A stretch of DNA of 64,000 nucleotides from Aliidiomarina taiwanensis (GCF_003987015.1 NZ_PIPQ01000002.1:248001-312000); one strand, 5' to 3'; counted from the stretch's first letter, positions 1-8,703 are shown. Translations and numbers: made by a program. Notes: a model not told the origin generated them from the sequence alone.

Positions 1-405
1 GGCAAGGTCGGTAAGGCTGTCGCTGCCAATGAGTTGGGCGCCGAAAACGCGGCCGTCTTGTAAGGCCACTCGTATTTGGTCCACGTTTGACACCACATGC
101 CGCGCGGTCAGAATAAAGCCCTTGGCATTCATAATCACCCCAGAGCCTAAGCGAAGAGTGGGCGGACCTTGCAAGTGGGCATTGGGGTGGCTGCTTTGGG
201 TCGTGTATATGTTCACCACGGCAGGAGCTGCAAGCTCGACAGCGTCAGCAAAGCTGACCAAGTCACTGGCTGTGGCGACCCGACTGGATTCGGTTGGCTG
301 TTGTACCAAAGGCAAAACGGCCAGCACTAAGGCGGCAACAATAAAGCCAAGCAAAGCGGGCTTAATAAGGTATTGCGTGAGTAATGAAGCGTGTTGCTTA
401 GCCAT
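1..405 (-). CDS. degS: DegS-type periplasmic serine endoprotease, N-terminal part (gene cut by window edge)
   Basis: The reading frame starts at the ATG ending at 405 and is open to the left edge, giving 135 residues. They comprise a short cytoplasmic start (MAKQHASLL), one hydrophobic anchor at about residues 17-31 and the beginning of a trypsin-like Do-family domain. The segment LGSGVIMNAKGFILTARHVV carries the expected catalytic His. In the family, membrane-anchored DegS senses misfolded porins through its PDZ domain and cleaves RseA to release sigma-E; the catalytic Ser and the PDZ domain lie outside the window. The gene follows degQ on the same strand, the usual gammaproteobacterial degQ-degS order. 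A TATAAT-like -10 (427-432, minus strand) lies in the 99-bp gap behind a hairpin, so degS may have its own promoter. DegS rather than a second DegQ is inferred from the uncleaved N-terminal anchor and the gene order. Confidence 0.9.
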   Translation of the reverse strand, partial: MAKQHASLLTQYLIKPALLGFIVAALVLAVLPLVQQPTESSRVATASDLVSFADAVELAAPAVVNIYTTQSSHPNAHLQGPPTLRLGSGVIMNAKGFILTARHVVSNVDQIRVALQDGRVFGAQLIGSDSLTDLA

Positions 406-446
406 GCAGTGTCTTTATGTCGGTGAATTATAAACCGATCTTAACA

Positions 447-475
447 CTGAAAAGAGAGCGGAGGTAGTTCTCCGC
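447..475 (-). terminator. Probable rho-independent terminator after degQ
   Basis: Read on the minus strand, GCGGAG pairs with CTCCGC across a 6-nt loop (458-475) and is followed by TCTCTTTTC. It lies between degQ and degS and probably limits read-through. The stem is only 6 bp, so partial read-through is plausible. Confidence 0.55.
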
Positions 476-504
476 CCTCGAATTCTAGGAAGGGTCCTCA
501 GGTT

Positions 505-1842
505 TTAGTTGGGTAAGAGTAAATAAAGCTGTCGATTGCCTCGAGTAATCGTCAGGGCCGTTACCCCTTTGCTTCGCTCTAACAGGCTGCGTAGCTCAGT
601 GACCGAGTTCACGGGGCGACGGTTCACCGCCACAATAACGTCGCCTTCTGCCAGTCCAATTTGCTCCGCCGGCGACTTGACTTCAATTCCTGTAACTCGC
701 AGGCCATTACCCCCATTGTTTTGCAAGGTAGCTCCGCGTAGAGCAGGGTGCATTGTTGCAGCTGTTACTGTGGTTTCAGCTTCGCTTAACTTGACGTTCA
801 GGCTTAGTTCGCGACCGTCACGAATAATCCCTAGTCGTACTTCACGACCCGCCCCTGCGGCTCCGACTTTGGCGGCAAGCTCCGTCATGGAGTGGAGTTG
901 GGTGCCATTGATGCTAACAATTACGTCGCCCGCTTGCAGGCCTGCTTGCTGGGCAGCACTGTCTTGTATAACTTCACTGACCCAAGCACCTTGGGTGCGG
1001 TCGATGCCTAAGGCGTCGGCTAATTGTTGGTCTAGGTCGCGACCACGCACACCCAGAATGCCACGACGTACCTCGCCGAACTCAAGAATTTGGTCCACCA
1101 GGTTTTTCATCATGTTAGAAGGGATAGCAAAACCAATGCCTATGTTTCCGGTTGACCCTAAAATTGCAGTGTTAATTCCAATGAGGCGGCCGTTCAAGTC
1201 AACCAGAGCACCGCCCGAGTTTCCGCGGTTTATAGCGGCGTCGGTTTGAATGTAATTTTCTAGGCGACCACCGGCAAAACCACCACGACCAAGGGCTGAA
1301 ACAATACCAGAGGTGACCGTTTGACCTAAGCCAAAGGGGTTCCCAATAGCAATCGCAAAGTCGCCCACACGGAGTTCGTCAGAGTTGGCTAGGGGCAGTT
1401 CTTTCAAGTTTGAAGGCTCGTCCAATTTGAGCAGGGCAATGTCGGACTCGGGGTCGGTGCCAAGAATGGTGGCCGAGAAAGTGCGGCCGTCGTTCAAGGT
1501 GACGGTGATATCGGAGGCGCCTTCCACCACATGGTTGTTGGTGACCACATAACCTTCTTGGGCATCAATAATAACGCCAGATCCCAAGCCTTGAAATGGC
1601 TGTTCCCGGGTTTGTTCTTGTTGGCCAAAAAAGTGCCGGAAAGCGTCGGGAATGCGTTGGCGGGTAACGCGCACACCTTCCACGGAAATGTTTACTACAG
1701 CAGGGGTGGCCTGCTCCAGCATGGGCGCTAGTGTGGGAGTGCCCATGCGCTGTTCGAGTTGGGCAAACGGCACTTGAGCAAACGAAGTAATACTAGTCAA
1801 AGAAAGGGCCAAAAGGGCCATGAGAATATAAAGTCGTTTCAT
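505..1842 (-). CDS. degQ: Do-family periplasmic serine endoprotease DegQ/DegP-like
   Basis: A 445-aa exported protease and chaperone that degrades or refolds damaged envelope proteins. A signal peptide covers about residues 1-22 (cleavage after SFA). The trypsin-like domain shows the full triad: His104 in TNNHVVEG, Asp134 in DPESDIALLKL and Ser209 in RGNSGGAL. Two PDZ domains follow, at about 260-350 and 365-440. Length and the short loop region fit DegQ (about 455 aa in E. coli) better than DegP (474 aa, longer Q-linker), though function could be DegP-like. A sigma-E-like promoter lies about 80 bp upstream. Downstream on the same strand is degS, whose product activates sigma-E, so the locus may form a feedback loop (inference). 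Confidence 0.93.
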   Translation of the reverse strand: MKRLYILMALLALSLTSITSFAQVPFAQLEQRMGTPTLAPMLEQATPAVVNISVEGVRVTRQRIPDAFRHFFGQQEQTREQPFQGLGSGVIIDAQEGYVVTNNHVVEGASDITVTLNDGRTFSATILGTDPESDIALLKLDEPSNLKELPLANSDELRVGDFAIAIGNPFGLGQTVTSGIVSALGRGGFAGGRLENYIQTDAAINRGNSGGALVDLNGRLIGINTAILGSTGNIGIGFAIPSNMMKNLVDQILEFGEVRRGILGVRGRDLDQQLADALGIDRTQGAWVSEVIQDSAAQQAGLQAGDVIVSINGTQLHSMTELAAKVGAAGAGREVRLGIIRDGRELSLNVKLSEAETTVTAATMHPALRGATLQNNGGNGLRVTGIEVKSPAEQIGLAEGDVIVAVNRRPVNSVTELRSLLERSKGVTALTITRGNRQLYLLLPN

Positions 1843-1923
1843 GGAATAAAGTACCCCACAGTTAAGTTAGACGTAAAACATTCAGGAGCAGACCCTGTCG
1901 TTGGGTAGACGAGTCGCATATAA

Positions 1924-1951
1924 ACAGACTCATTGATACTAAATAAGTTCT
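1924..1951 (-). promoter_or_regulatory. Sigma-E (RpoE)-type promoter for degQ
   Basis: On the minus strand AGAACTT (1945-1951) is separated by exactly 16 bases from TCTGT (1924-1928). The known RpoE consensus is GGAACTT, then about 16 bases, then TCTGA. The -35 match is 6 of 7, with the core GAACTT intact, and the -10 match is 4 of 5. Transcription would begin about 70 bases before the degQ ATG. Confidence 0.6.
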
Positions 1952-1975
1952 GAAAAAGTGAATTTCAAGCAGCAC

Positions 1976-2004
1976 GAAGAAAAAACCCGGCGCCAAGGCC
2001 GGGT
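1976..2004 (-). terminator. Rho-independent terminator after zapG
   Basis: On the minus strand ACCCGGC and GCCGGGT form a 7-bp GC-rich stem with a 6-nt loop (1985-2004), followed by a run of T. It sits just after the zapG stop and separates zapG from the degQ promoter. Confidence 0.85.
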
Positions 2005-2023
2005 GGAAGGAATAGCGGGGAAG

Positions 2024-2476
2024 TTAGCTTTTTTCTTTGTCTGGCGCCGAGAAGATGCCGCTGCCGGGCTCGGAATAGTCGAGAGGCGCTTCGTCTAGGC
2101 GGGGCTTGGTTTCATTGCTGCGGCTGCGGCGGCGTTCTGTTTCCAGCAGGTTCGACTGCCGGAGTTCTTGCATGGTGCCTTCCGCGAAAAATGGCAAGGG
2201 CTCCTGCCATTCTTTGTCGCTTTGCAGAATCTGTTCACTGTCCCCTAAAAAAGTGTCGAGTTTGCTTTGTACTTCAGCCACTTGTTCGGAAAGAAGTCGA
2301 GCTGTTGCCATATGATCCGCCACATCGCGCCGATAGGCGTCGAACTGCTGTTGTGTGTCGGCCAATTGCGACGCAAGCGCCGAGGAGTTACGGCCGCCAG
2401 GAAATGCATAACGGCTTAGGAAGAACCCAATAACTCCGCCAATAATGACTAAAAGAATACCTATGAGCCAGCCCAT
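2024..2476 (-). CDS. zapG: ZapG / YhcB family inner-membrane cell-division protein (DUF1043)
   Basis: A 150-aa protein with one N-terminal membrane helix (about residues 3-21, GWLIGILLVIIGGVIGFFLS), then a helical, probably coiled-coil, cytoplasmic region (about 35-85) and a charged, low-complexity tail. This is the layout of YhcB/ZapG, an envelope-growth and division factor whose gene stands next to zapE and degQ/degS in many gammaproteobacteria. AAGGAG lies 8 nt before the ATG. It is divergent from zapE across a 93-bp gap. Assignment rests on architecture and synteny; its biochemical role in the family is not settled. Confidence 0.85.
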   Translation of the reverse strand: MGWLIGILLVIIGGVIGFFLSRYAFPGGRNSSALASQLADTQQQFDAYRRDVADHMATARLLSEQVAEVQSKLDTFLGDSEQILQSDKEWQEPLPFFAEGTMQELRQSNLLETERRRSRSNETKPRLDEAPLDYSEPGSGIFSAPDKEKS

Positions 2477-2569
2477 TTAAAAATCTCCTTGGTAACGTAG
2501 TTCGTCTACTATGAATAATGGTATCATGTATTTTTGTTTTCAGTCGTCAGATGTCAGGGTATTTTTTTC

Positions 2570-3721
2570 ATGAATAAACCAGTGACGCAGGCACCCCCAC
2601 CCAGTGAGCTTACTCCGTGGGCCTTGTATCAGCAAGATTTAAAGAAAGAAGGCTTCAGTTACGATGAAGCGCAGGAAAATGCAGTGCGCCATTTACAGCG
2701 GCTGTTTGACGACTTATTAGTAAAGCCCCGCCGCCGTGTGCGTGTGCGCCGCAAGTTAAAGCGCGTGCTAACCGGCAGGGCACAGCTGTTTGGGCAGCAA
2801 ATACGCGGCCTTTACTTTTGGGGTGGCGTTGGTCGAGGGAAAACCTACCTGGTCGACACTTTTTACAATGCCTTGCCCTTTGAACGAAAGTGGCGCGTGC
2901 ACTTCCATCACTTTATGCAGCGTGTTCATGAGGAGCTAAAGAAGCTGAAAGGCCGTTCAGACCCTCTGGCGATTATTGCTGAGCAATTTTCTAAAGATGC
3001 ACGGGTCATCTGTTTCGACGAGTTTTTTGTGCAAGACATTGCCGACGCTATGATTCTTGGCACCTTGTTTCAAGAGCTGTTTAAGCGCGGCGTGGTACTG
3101 GTTGCTACCTCGAACATTGTCCCCGACGACTTATACAAAAACGGTTTGCAGCGGGCACGTTTTTTACCGGCCATCGACTTAATTAAGCAGCACTGTGAAG
3201 TTGTGAACGTAGACAGCGGCATTGACTACCGCCTGCGCACCTTAGAAAAAGCTGAAATATACCACTGGCCTTTGGACGAACAAGCGGACACCAATTTGAA
3301 GCAGTACTTTTGTAGTTTGGCCGGTGAAGAAGAGTCGGCGTGTACTCCTGTTGAGCTGACCATTAACAAGCGCCCGCTTCAGGCGCGAATGGCCGCGGCA
3401 GATGTGGTGATGTTTGACTTTAAAGAGCTGTGTGAAGGGCCACGAAGCCCTTATGACTATATTGCCATAGCTGAAAAATACCAGGCGGTACTGGTCAGCA
3501 ATGTCAGCATAATGAGCGGTAATAACGACGACACGGCCCGACGCTTTATTGCGTTAGTGGATGAATTTTACGAGCGCCGCGTGAAGCTTATTATGTCTGG
3601 GGAAGCTCCCCTAGAAAAACTATACGCAGGCGGTCGGTTAAGTTTTGAGTTTAAGCGTTGTTTAAGTCGATTACTTGAAATGCAGTCGCGCGAGTATTTA
3701 GCGATGGAATATAAATCATAA
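2570..3721 (+). CDS. zapE: Cell division ATPase ZapE (AFG1-like)
   Basis: A 383-aa AAA-type ATPase; ZapE associates with the Z-ring and affects its stability under low oxygen or heat in E. coli. A Walker A loop GGVGRGKT lies near residue 92, with a Walker B-like VICFDEFFVQDIADAM segment and a VATSN sensor-1 motif, all diagnostic of the AFG1/ZapE family. The family length is about 375 aa. The frame also extends upstream to a TTG at 2534, but the ATG at 2570 begins the part that resembles the family. Divergent from zapG and followed by rplM, as in E. coli. Confidence 0.92.
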   Translation: MNKPVTQAPPPSELTPWALYQQDLKKEGFSYDEAQENAVRHLQRLFDDLLVKPRRRVRVRRKLKRVLTGRAQLFGQQIRGLYFWGGVGRGKTYLVDTFYNALPFERKWRVHFHHFMQRVHEELKKLKGRSDPLAIIAEQFSKDARVICFDEFFVQDIADAMILGTLFQELFKRGVVLVATSNIVPDDLYKNGLQRARFLPAIDLIKQHCEVVNVDSGIDYRLRTLEKAEIYHWPLDEQADTNLKQYFCSLAGEEESACTPVELTINKRPLQARMAAADVVMFDFKELCEGPRSPYDYIAIAEKYQAVLVSNVSIMSGNNDDTARRFIALVDEFYERRVKLIMSGEAPLEKLYAGGRLSFEFKRCLSRLLEMQSREYLAMEYKS

Positions 3722-3750
3722 AAAGGGATGATCTTCTAACCAGCTTTCAG

Positions 3751-3890
3751 TATAATCTCGCGCAGCCCACGTTACTTCCCCTGCGTTATCCCAGCGCAGT
3801 CGGCCAAAGGGCCTCGGGAAATTTATTCGGCATGCTCGCGGGGAAGCCCGGAGAAGCCTCGGCTAAGTTCATGAATTCTAGGTAATAAAC
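3751..3890 (+). promoter_or_regulatory. Promoter and structured 5' leader of rplM-rpsI
   Basis: A perfect -10 TATAAT (3751-3756) lacks a good -35. The following roughly 130-nt leader can form several hairpins: CTGCG/CGCAG (3781-3799), GGCC-AAAG-GGCC (3802-3813) and a longer CTCGGG/CCCGGAG pairing. Leaders of rplM in gammaproteobacteria are autoregulated by L13 (known for E. coli); this leader could play that part, but I cannot match a consensus. An AGG-type ribosome site precedes the rplM ATG. Confidence 0.45.
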
Positions 3891-4319
3891 ATGAAAACAT
3901 TTGTTGCAAAACCAGCAACCGTCAAGCGCGACTGGTATGTCGTTGACGCTGAAGGTAAAACACTAGGTCGCATCGCGACTGAAATTGCTACCCGTTTACG
4001 TGGTAAGCACAAGCCTGAATATACACCACACGTTGACACGGGTGACTATATTATTGTTGTAAATGCTGAAAAAGTTACTGTTACCGGTAACAAGGCACAA
4101 GACAAAATATACTACTCGCACAGTGGTTACCCAGGTGGCTTGAAGTCGATGAGCTTTGAAAAGCTACAGGCGAAAAAGCCAGAAATGATTATTGAAGCCG
4201 CCGTGAAAGGTATGCTACCTCGTGGTCCTCTTGGACGTGACATGTTCCGTAAACTAAAAGTTTACGCAGGACCTGAGCACAACCACGCAGCACAGCAACC
4301 TAAAACCCTTGATATTTAA
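3891..4319 (+). CDS. rplM: 50S ribosomal protein L13
   Basis: A 142-aa protein, exactly the usual length. It is an early-assembling large-subunit protein that binds 23S rRNA. The N-terminus ([20 protein letters not shown]) and the motifs [18 protein letters not shown] and [18 protein letters not shown] are typical. First gene of the conserved rplM-rpsI pair; rpsI begins 15 bases after its stop. Confidence 0.99.
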   Translation: MKTFVAKPATVKRDWYVVDAEGKTLGRIATEIATRLRGKHKPEYTPHVDTGDYIIVVNAEKVTVTGNKAQDKIYYSHSGYPGGLKSMSFEKLQAKKPEMIIEAAVKGMLPRGPLGRDMFRKLKVYAGPEHNHAAQQPKTLDI

Positions 4320-4334
4320 TTGGAGCAGATGACT

Positions 4335-4727
4335 ATGGCAGATACTCAATACTACGGTACAGGTCGTCGCAAAAGCTCTACAGCGCGGGTTTTCCTGCGT
4401 CCGGGTAGCGGTGCGATAAAGATCAACAACCACGAAATCGAAGAGTACTTCGGTCGTGAAACAGCACGTATGGTTGTACGTCAGCCACTTGAATTGCTAG
4501 AAATGGCAGACAAGTTCGACGTATACGTAACTGTTTCTGGTGGTGGTACCACAGGTCAGGCGGGTGCAATCCGTCACGGCATTACACGTGCACTTATGCA
4601 GTACGACGAAGCGCTACGTAGCGACTTACGTAAAGCGGGTTATGTTACTCGTGACGCGCGTCGCGTTGAGCGTAAGAAAGTCGGTCTTGCGAAAGCACGT
4701 AAGCGTCCACAGTTCTCAAAACGTTAA
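4335..4727 (+). CDS. rpsI: 30S ribosomal protein S9
   Basis: A 130-aa small-subunit head protein whose C-terminal tail reaches the P-site tRNA; the tail ending RRPQFSKR-like (here KRPQFSKR) is intact. The start is set at the ATG at 4335 because the product then opens [15 protein letters not shown], matching family members of 130 aa, and GGAG lies 9 nt upstream. The TTG at 4320 and the ATG at 4329 are in-frame alternatives but less likely. Co-transcribed with rplM and followed by a strong terminator. Confidence 0.98.
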   Translation: MADTQYYGTGRRKSSTARVFLRPGSGAIKINNHEIEEYFGRETARMVVRQPLELLEMADKFDVYVTVSGGGTTGQAGAIRHGITRALMQYDEALRSDLRKAGYVTRDARRVERKKVGLAKARKRPQFSKR

Positions 4728-4746
4728 ACGCTTATTTTTACCGACA

Positions 4747-4776
4747 CAAAACCCAGCTTTTGCTGGGTTTTTTATT
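4747..4776 (+). terminator. Rho-independent terminator of rplM-rpsI
   Basis: AACCCAGC pairs with GCTGGGTT around a 4-nt T-rich loop and is followed by T6 (4750-4773). Confidence 0.92.
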
Positions 4777-4909
4777 GCTGCTATCTAGGTGTAGACCTTG
4801 TAAATAGCAAGGGTTTTCATTATTATCAGAAAGCATTTTTTTTAGTCGCGAGTATTCATACTTGTGCTGCGGTATTTTCCGCACAGCGTCCAAAACTGGA
4901 GAAAGATGG

Positions 4910-5497
4910 ATGAGCAATGCGCCTGTAGATAAGGGCCGTCGCCGATTTTTAACTGTTGCCACCTCCGTTGTAGGTGCGGCAGGTGCAGTCGGGGCAGCCG
5001 TACCTTTTATTGCTTCATGGAACCCAAGTGCAAAAGCCCGAATTGCGGGTGCACCGGTTGAAGTGAAAATAGATAAAATAGAGCTAGGTCAACTGGTCCG
5101 TGTAGAGTGGCGTGGCAGTCCTGTATGGATTATTCGCCGCACACCAGAAATGTTAGCAAGCTTGAATGAAACCGAAAAGAACCTGAGAGACCCGGATTCA
5201 CAAGTGGCACAGCAGCCTGTGTATGCGCAAAACCAACACCGTTCTATCAAGCCTGAATGGTTTATTGCTGTTGGTATTTGTACACACTTAGGCTGTTCAC
5301 CGCAGTTTATTCCAAAAAGCTTCTCGGTTGCTGAAGGCGTTGAGTCAGGGTTCTTCTGCCCGTGCCACGGTTCTCGCTTCGACATAGCTGGACGGGTATT
5401 CCAGTCGGTACCTGCACCAACGAACTTAGTCATTCCGCCATACTACTTTGTTGACGACAACACCGTCATCATTGGTGAAGACGAGGGGACAGCTTAA
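4910..5497 (+). CDS. petA: Ubiquinol-cytochrome c reductase iron-sulfur (Rieske) subunit
   Basis: A 195-aa Rieske protein of the bc1 complex; it takes an electron from ubiquinol and passes it to cytochrome c1 at the periplasmic face. The N-terminus has a twin-arginine-type signal/anchor ([10 protein letters not shown] then an alanine/glycine-rich helix). The [2Fe-2S] ligands are in CTHLGC and CPCHGS. The start at 4910 gives this length and has GGAG 8 nt upstream; a longer TTG frame from 4862 is disfavoured. It overlaps petB by one base (TAATG), indicating translational coupling. Confidence 0.97.
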   Translation: MSNAPVDKGRRRFLTVATSVVGAAGAVGAAVPFIASWNPSAKARIAGAPVEVKIDKIELGQLVRVEWRGSPVWIIRRTPEMLASLNETEKNLRDPDSQVAQQPVYAQNQHRSIKPEWFIAVGICTHLGCSPQFIPKSFSVAEGVESGFFCPCHGSRFDIAGRVFQSVPAPTNLVIPPYYFVDDNTVIIGEDEGTA

Positions 5498-6759
5498 TGA
5501 ACCGTATTATTGAGTGGATCGACGCGCGTATTCCAATGTCGAATACGATGAAGCTCCACGTAACCCAATACCCTGCACCGAAGAACTTTAATATTTGGTA
5601 CATTATGGGCTCGTTAGCACTGGTTGTGTTAGTGAACCAAATTGTCACCGGTATTTGGCTCACCATGAACTATGTACCGTCAGCAGAAGGCGCATTCGCC
5701 TCGGTTGAATACATTATGCGTGATGTTGAGTACGGCTGGCTACTGCGCTATATGCACTCCACAGGCGCCTCAGCATTCTTCGTTGTTGTTTATCTGCACA
5801 TGTTCCGGGGCTTAATGTATGGTTCATACCAAAAGCCACGTGAGCTGCTGTGGATTTTCGGTATGCTTATTTTCCTTGTGCTAATGGCAGAAGCCTTTAT
5901 GGGCTACATGCTACCTTGGGGACAAATGTCTTACTGGGGTGCACAGGTTATTATTTCCTTGTTTGGTGCTATTCCAATTGTAGGTGACGAGTTGACCACG
6001 TGGATTCGTGGTGACTATGTTATCTCAGGCGCTACGCTAAACCGTTTCTTCGCTCTGCATGTTATTGCCTTGCCATTAGTGCTGGTTATTCTTGTGTTCT
6101 TACACTTGATTGCTTTGCATGAAGTGGGTTCAAACAACCCAGACGGTATTGACACGAAGCGCAAGAAAGGCAGTGTGCCAAAAGAAGAGCAGTCGCCCTT
6201 TGAATTCCATAAGCACTACGCAGACAAATACGACATTGTTGACTCGGTTCCTTTCCACCCGTACTACACGGTGAAAGACTTAGTTGGATTAGCAGGTTTC
6301 TTAATTCTGTTTGCGCTGGTTATTTTCTACGCGCCAACTATGGGTGGTTTCTTCCTTGAGCCGCCAAACTTTGAAGCCGCAGACCCAATGCGTACGCCAG
6401 AACACATTGCGCCGGTATGGTATTTCACGCCTTTCTATGCCATTTTGCGTGCAGTACCCATTAAGTTACTGGGTGTTATTCTGATGTTCGGTGCTATTGT
6501 ATTGTTGTTCTTGCTACCTTGGATTGACCGTGGCAACACACGTTCCATGCGTTACCGTAGCATTTGGCATAAGCTGAATATCTTCCAGTTTGTCATTAGC
6601 TTTATTGTGTTGGGTTACTTAGGTGTGAAGCCTGCAACCGACATTTATACGATGATGGCGCAAATATTCACCTTCTTGTACTTCGCATTCTTCGTGTTCC
6701 TATGGTTCTACAGTAAGAATGAGAAAACCAAGCCATTACCGGAGAGGTTGACGAAATGA
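5497..6759 (+). CDS. petB: Cytochrome b subunit of the bc1 complex
   Basis: A 420-aa integral membrane protein that holds hemes bL and bH and forms the Qo and Qi sites. Family features seen: MHSTGASAFFVVVYLHMFRG, the WGQMSYWGAQV loop, paired histidines in helices B and D (HSTG.., HVIALPLVLVILVFLHLIALH), and the Qo-site PEHIAPVWYF (a PEWY variant written PVWY). Eight membrane helices are visible. It is the unsplit b-type of proteobacteria. It overlaps petA by 1 base and petC by 4 bases. Confidence 0.97.
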   Translation: MNRIIEWIDARIPMSNTMKLHVTQYPAPKNFNIWYIMGSLALVVLVNQIVTGIWLTMNYVPSAEGAFASVEYIMRDVEYGWLLRYMHSTGASAFFVVVYLHMFRGLMYGSYQKPRELLWIFGMLIFLVLMAEAFMGYMLPWGQMSYWGAQVIISLFGAIPIVGDELTTWIRGDYVISGATLNRFFALHVIALPLVLVILVFLHLIALHEVGSNNPDGIDTKRKKGSVPKEEQSPFEFHKHYADKYDIVDSVPFHPYYTVKDLVGLAGFLILFALVIFYAPTMGGFFLEPPNFEAADPMRTPEHIAPVWYFTPFYAILRAVPIKLLGVILMFGAIVLLFLLPWIDRGNTRSMRYRSIWHKLNIFQFVISFIVLGYLGVKPATDIYTMMAQIFTFLYFAFFVFLWFYSKNEKTKPLPERLTK

Positions 6760-7490
6760 TGAAGCGTATTCTTCTTGCGGTGGCATTCTTAATTCCGTCG
6801 GCTGTATTTGCAGCCGGCCCTAGCATGCCCCTAGACAAAGCGAATTACGATTTAACCGACAATGCTTCATTACAGCGCGGTGCTCAGATTTTTATGAACT
6901 ACTGCCTGGGATGTCATAACGCTCAGTATCAACGTTACCAACGTACCTTTGAAGACATTGGTATTCCTGTCGACTTAGGTGAAGAGCTATTGCAATTTAC
7001 CGGTGACGGTGTTGGTTCGCATATGGTTTCTGCAATTGACAAGTCAGCTGCGGCTGAATGGTTTGGCTTAACACCGCCCGACCTAACACTTGTCTCGCGT
7101 GTTCGTGGTGCCGACTGGCTTTATACTTTTTTCCGCAGCTTTTATGCGGATGAGTCGCGTCCGTTTGGTGTGAACAACGTTATATTTGAAAACGTTGGTA
7201 TGCCATGGATGCTGGAAGAGTTACAAGGTACCCCACGCAAGGTAACAGAAACGAAGGTTGTGAATGGCAAAGAACAAGAAGTAACTGTTCTGACAACGGA
7301 CGGTAACGGCCGTTTGAATGCAGAAGAGTTTGATCAGGCGATGCTTGACCTTACGAACTTCCTTGTTTACGTGGGCGAGCCGGTAAAACTGGAACGTCAG
7401 CGTATGGGCTTATTCGTAATAGGCTTCTTATTTGTACTATTAGTCTTAACAATACTATTGAAGAAAGAGTATTGGAGAGATGTTAAGTAA
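6756..7490 (+). CDS. petC: Cytochrome c1 subunit of the bc1 complex
   Basis: A 244-aa exported c-type cytochrome that accepts electrons from the Rieske centre. A signal peptide spans residues 1-19 (cleavage after VFA), the covalent heme motif is CLGCH at about residue 51, and a C-terminal anchor helix (LFVIGFLFVLLVLTILLKK) leaves a short cytoplasmic tail. Two ATG codons stand in tandem (6756 and 6759); the first overlaps the petB stop. Third gene of petABC, placed between rpsI and sspA as in several marine gammaproteobacteria. Confidence 0.96.
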   Translation: MMKRILLAVAFLIPSAVFAAGPSMPLDKANYDLTDNASLQRGAQIFMNYCLGCHNAQYQRYQRTFEDIGIPVDLGEELLQFTGDGVGSHMVSAIDKSAAAEWFGLTPPDLTLVSRVRGADWLYTFFRSFYADESRPFGVNNVIFENVGMPWMLEELQGTPRKVTETKVVNGKEQEVTVLTTDGNGRLNAEEFDQAMLDLTNFLVYVGEPVKLERQRMGLFVIGFLFVLLVLTILLKKEYWRDVK

Positions 7491-7524
7491 AGCATTCCAA
7501 GCTGTTCATTAATTTGGAATGGAT

Positions 7525-7546
7525 GGGGGCCACTTGTGCCCCCTTT
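7525..7546 (+). terminator. Hairpin after petC, probable terminator
   Basis: GGGGGC and GCCCCC form a 6-bp stem around CACTTGT, followed by TTTGCTGTTT, a weak T tract. It probably attenuates rather than fully separates petC from sspA. Confidence 0.5.
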
Positions 7547-7571
7547 GCTGTTTGCTAAAGTGGAGAAAAAG

Positions 7572-8207
7572 ATGGCTGTATCTGCCAATAAACGCTCAGT
7601 AATGACACTGTACTCAGGACGTGACGACCTATTTAGCCACCAAACACGTATTGTGTTGGCTGAGAAGGGCGTTTCTTATGAAGTTAGTTTTATCGACGAC
7701 GGAAATATTCCGGAAGACTTGCAGCAATTAAACCCGTATCCAGACAATGTTCCAACTTTGGTGGACCGTGAGCTTGTGCTGTACAACTCGCGTATTATTA
7801 TTGAATACCTTGACGAACGCTTCCCACATCCACCGTTAATGCCTGTCTACCCGGTGAACCGTGGTTACAGCCGCTTAATGATGTACCGTTTAGAGCGCGA
7901 CTGGTATGCGTTAGCCGATACCATTCTTAACGGCACCAAGAAAGAAGCGGACCAAGCCCGCCAAGAGCTGCGTGAAAGCATTCTTTCATTAGCTCCTGCG
8001 TTTGCTGACAAACCGTACTTTATGAGTGACGAGTTTACCCTAGTAGACTGCTATTTAGTGCCCTTGTTATGGCGCTTACCTATTTACGGTATTGAACTGT
8101 CTGGTGCAGGCGCCAAAGACATTCAAAACTATATGCTGCGCTTGTTCGAGCGTGAGTCATTCCAAGACTCATTAACGGATGTAGAACGCGAAATGGGTAA
8201 GGCGTAA
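7572..8207 (+). CDS. sspA: Stringent starvation protein A
   Basis: A 211-aa RNA polymerase-associated protein with a glutathione-transferase fold and no GST activity; in E. coli it promotes stationary-phase and acid-tolerance gene expression. The product starts MAVSANKRSVMTLYSG and contains LVDRELVLYNSRIIIEYLDERFPHPPLMPVYP, closely following E. coli SspA (212 aa), including the PHPP pocket motif. The ATG at 7572 has GGAG 8 nt upstream and gives the family length. sspB follows after 11 bases. Confidence 0.97.
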   Translation: MAVSANKRSVMTLYSGRDDLFSHQTRIVLAEKGVSYEVSFIDDGNIPEDLQQLNPYPDNVPTLVDRELVLYNSRIIIEYLDERFPHPPLMPVYPVNRGYSRLMMYRLERDWYALADTILNGTKKEADQARQELRESILSLAPAFADKPYFMSDEFTLVDCYLVPLLWRLPIYGIELSGAGAKDIQNYMLRLFERESFQDSLTDVEREMGKA

Positions 8208-8218
8208 GTTAGGTATTT

Positions 8219-8689
8219 ATGATGACTCCTAAACGCCCTTATTTAGTCCGTGCTTTGTATGAATGGCTATTGGACAATGAGCTCACGCCACACGTGGTGA
8301 TTGATGCAAATTGGCCTGGCACGGAAGTGCCGGCTGAATACGTTCAAGACGGTCAAATTGTATTGAACATTCATCCGGACGCTACCACTGGCCTGCAAAT
8401 GGCTGAGGTAGACATGCAGTTTCAAGCACGGTTTGGGGGTGTTCCTCGGCGTATTACAGTGCCTTATGGTGCTTTGCTTGCTATTTATGCTCGAGAGAAT
8501 GGTGCGGGTTCTATTTTTGAGCCTGAGCCTGCTTATGAAGATCCAGAAGCTGCTTTCATACCGGAAGAGCCAAACCCTGCTGATTTAAAGCCTGTTGAAA
8601 CACCAGAAGGCACACCCGAGAATGAGGGTGACTCAGCAGGAAAAAGCGCCAGAAGTCGTGGTCGGCCTCATTTAAAAGTCATTAAGTAA
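8219..8689 (+). CDS. sspB: ClpXP protease specificity-enhancing factor SspB
   Basis: A 156-aa adaptor that binds ssrA-tagged proteins and hands them to ClpXP. Residues 1-115 form the substrate-binding domain (RPYLVRALYEWLLDNELTPH, DGQIVLNIHP, LLAIYARENGAGSIFEPEPAY). An acidic linker follows, and then a short C-terminal tail GRPHLKVIK, the ClpX-binding module (GGRPALRVVK in E. coli). Two ATG codons (8219, 8222) both suit the upstream AGG. Co-transcribed with sspA. Confidence 0.96.
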   Translation: MMTPKRPYLVRALYEWLLDNELTPHVVIDANWPGTEVPAEYVQDGQIVLNIHPDATTGLQMAEVDMQFQARFGGVPRRITVPYGALLAIYARENGAGSIFEPEPAYEDPEAAFIPEEPNPADLKPVETPEGTPENEGDSAGKSARSRGRPHLKVIK

Positions 8690-8703
8690 TAAGACCTTGT
8701 ATG

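Noticed and set aside
536-1249. 237-codon plus-strand frame antisense to degQ
   Set aside because: Arginine/proline/serine-rich shadow of a well-conserved protease gene, with no motif of its own.
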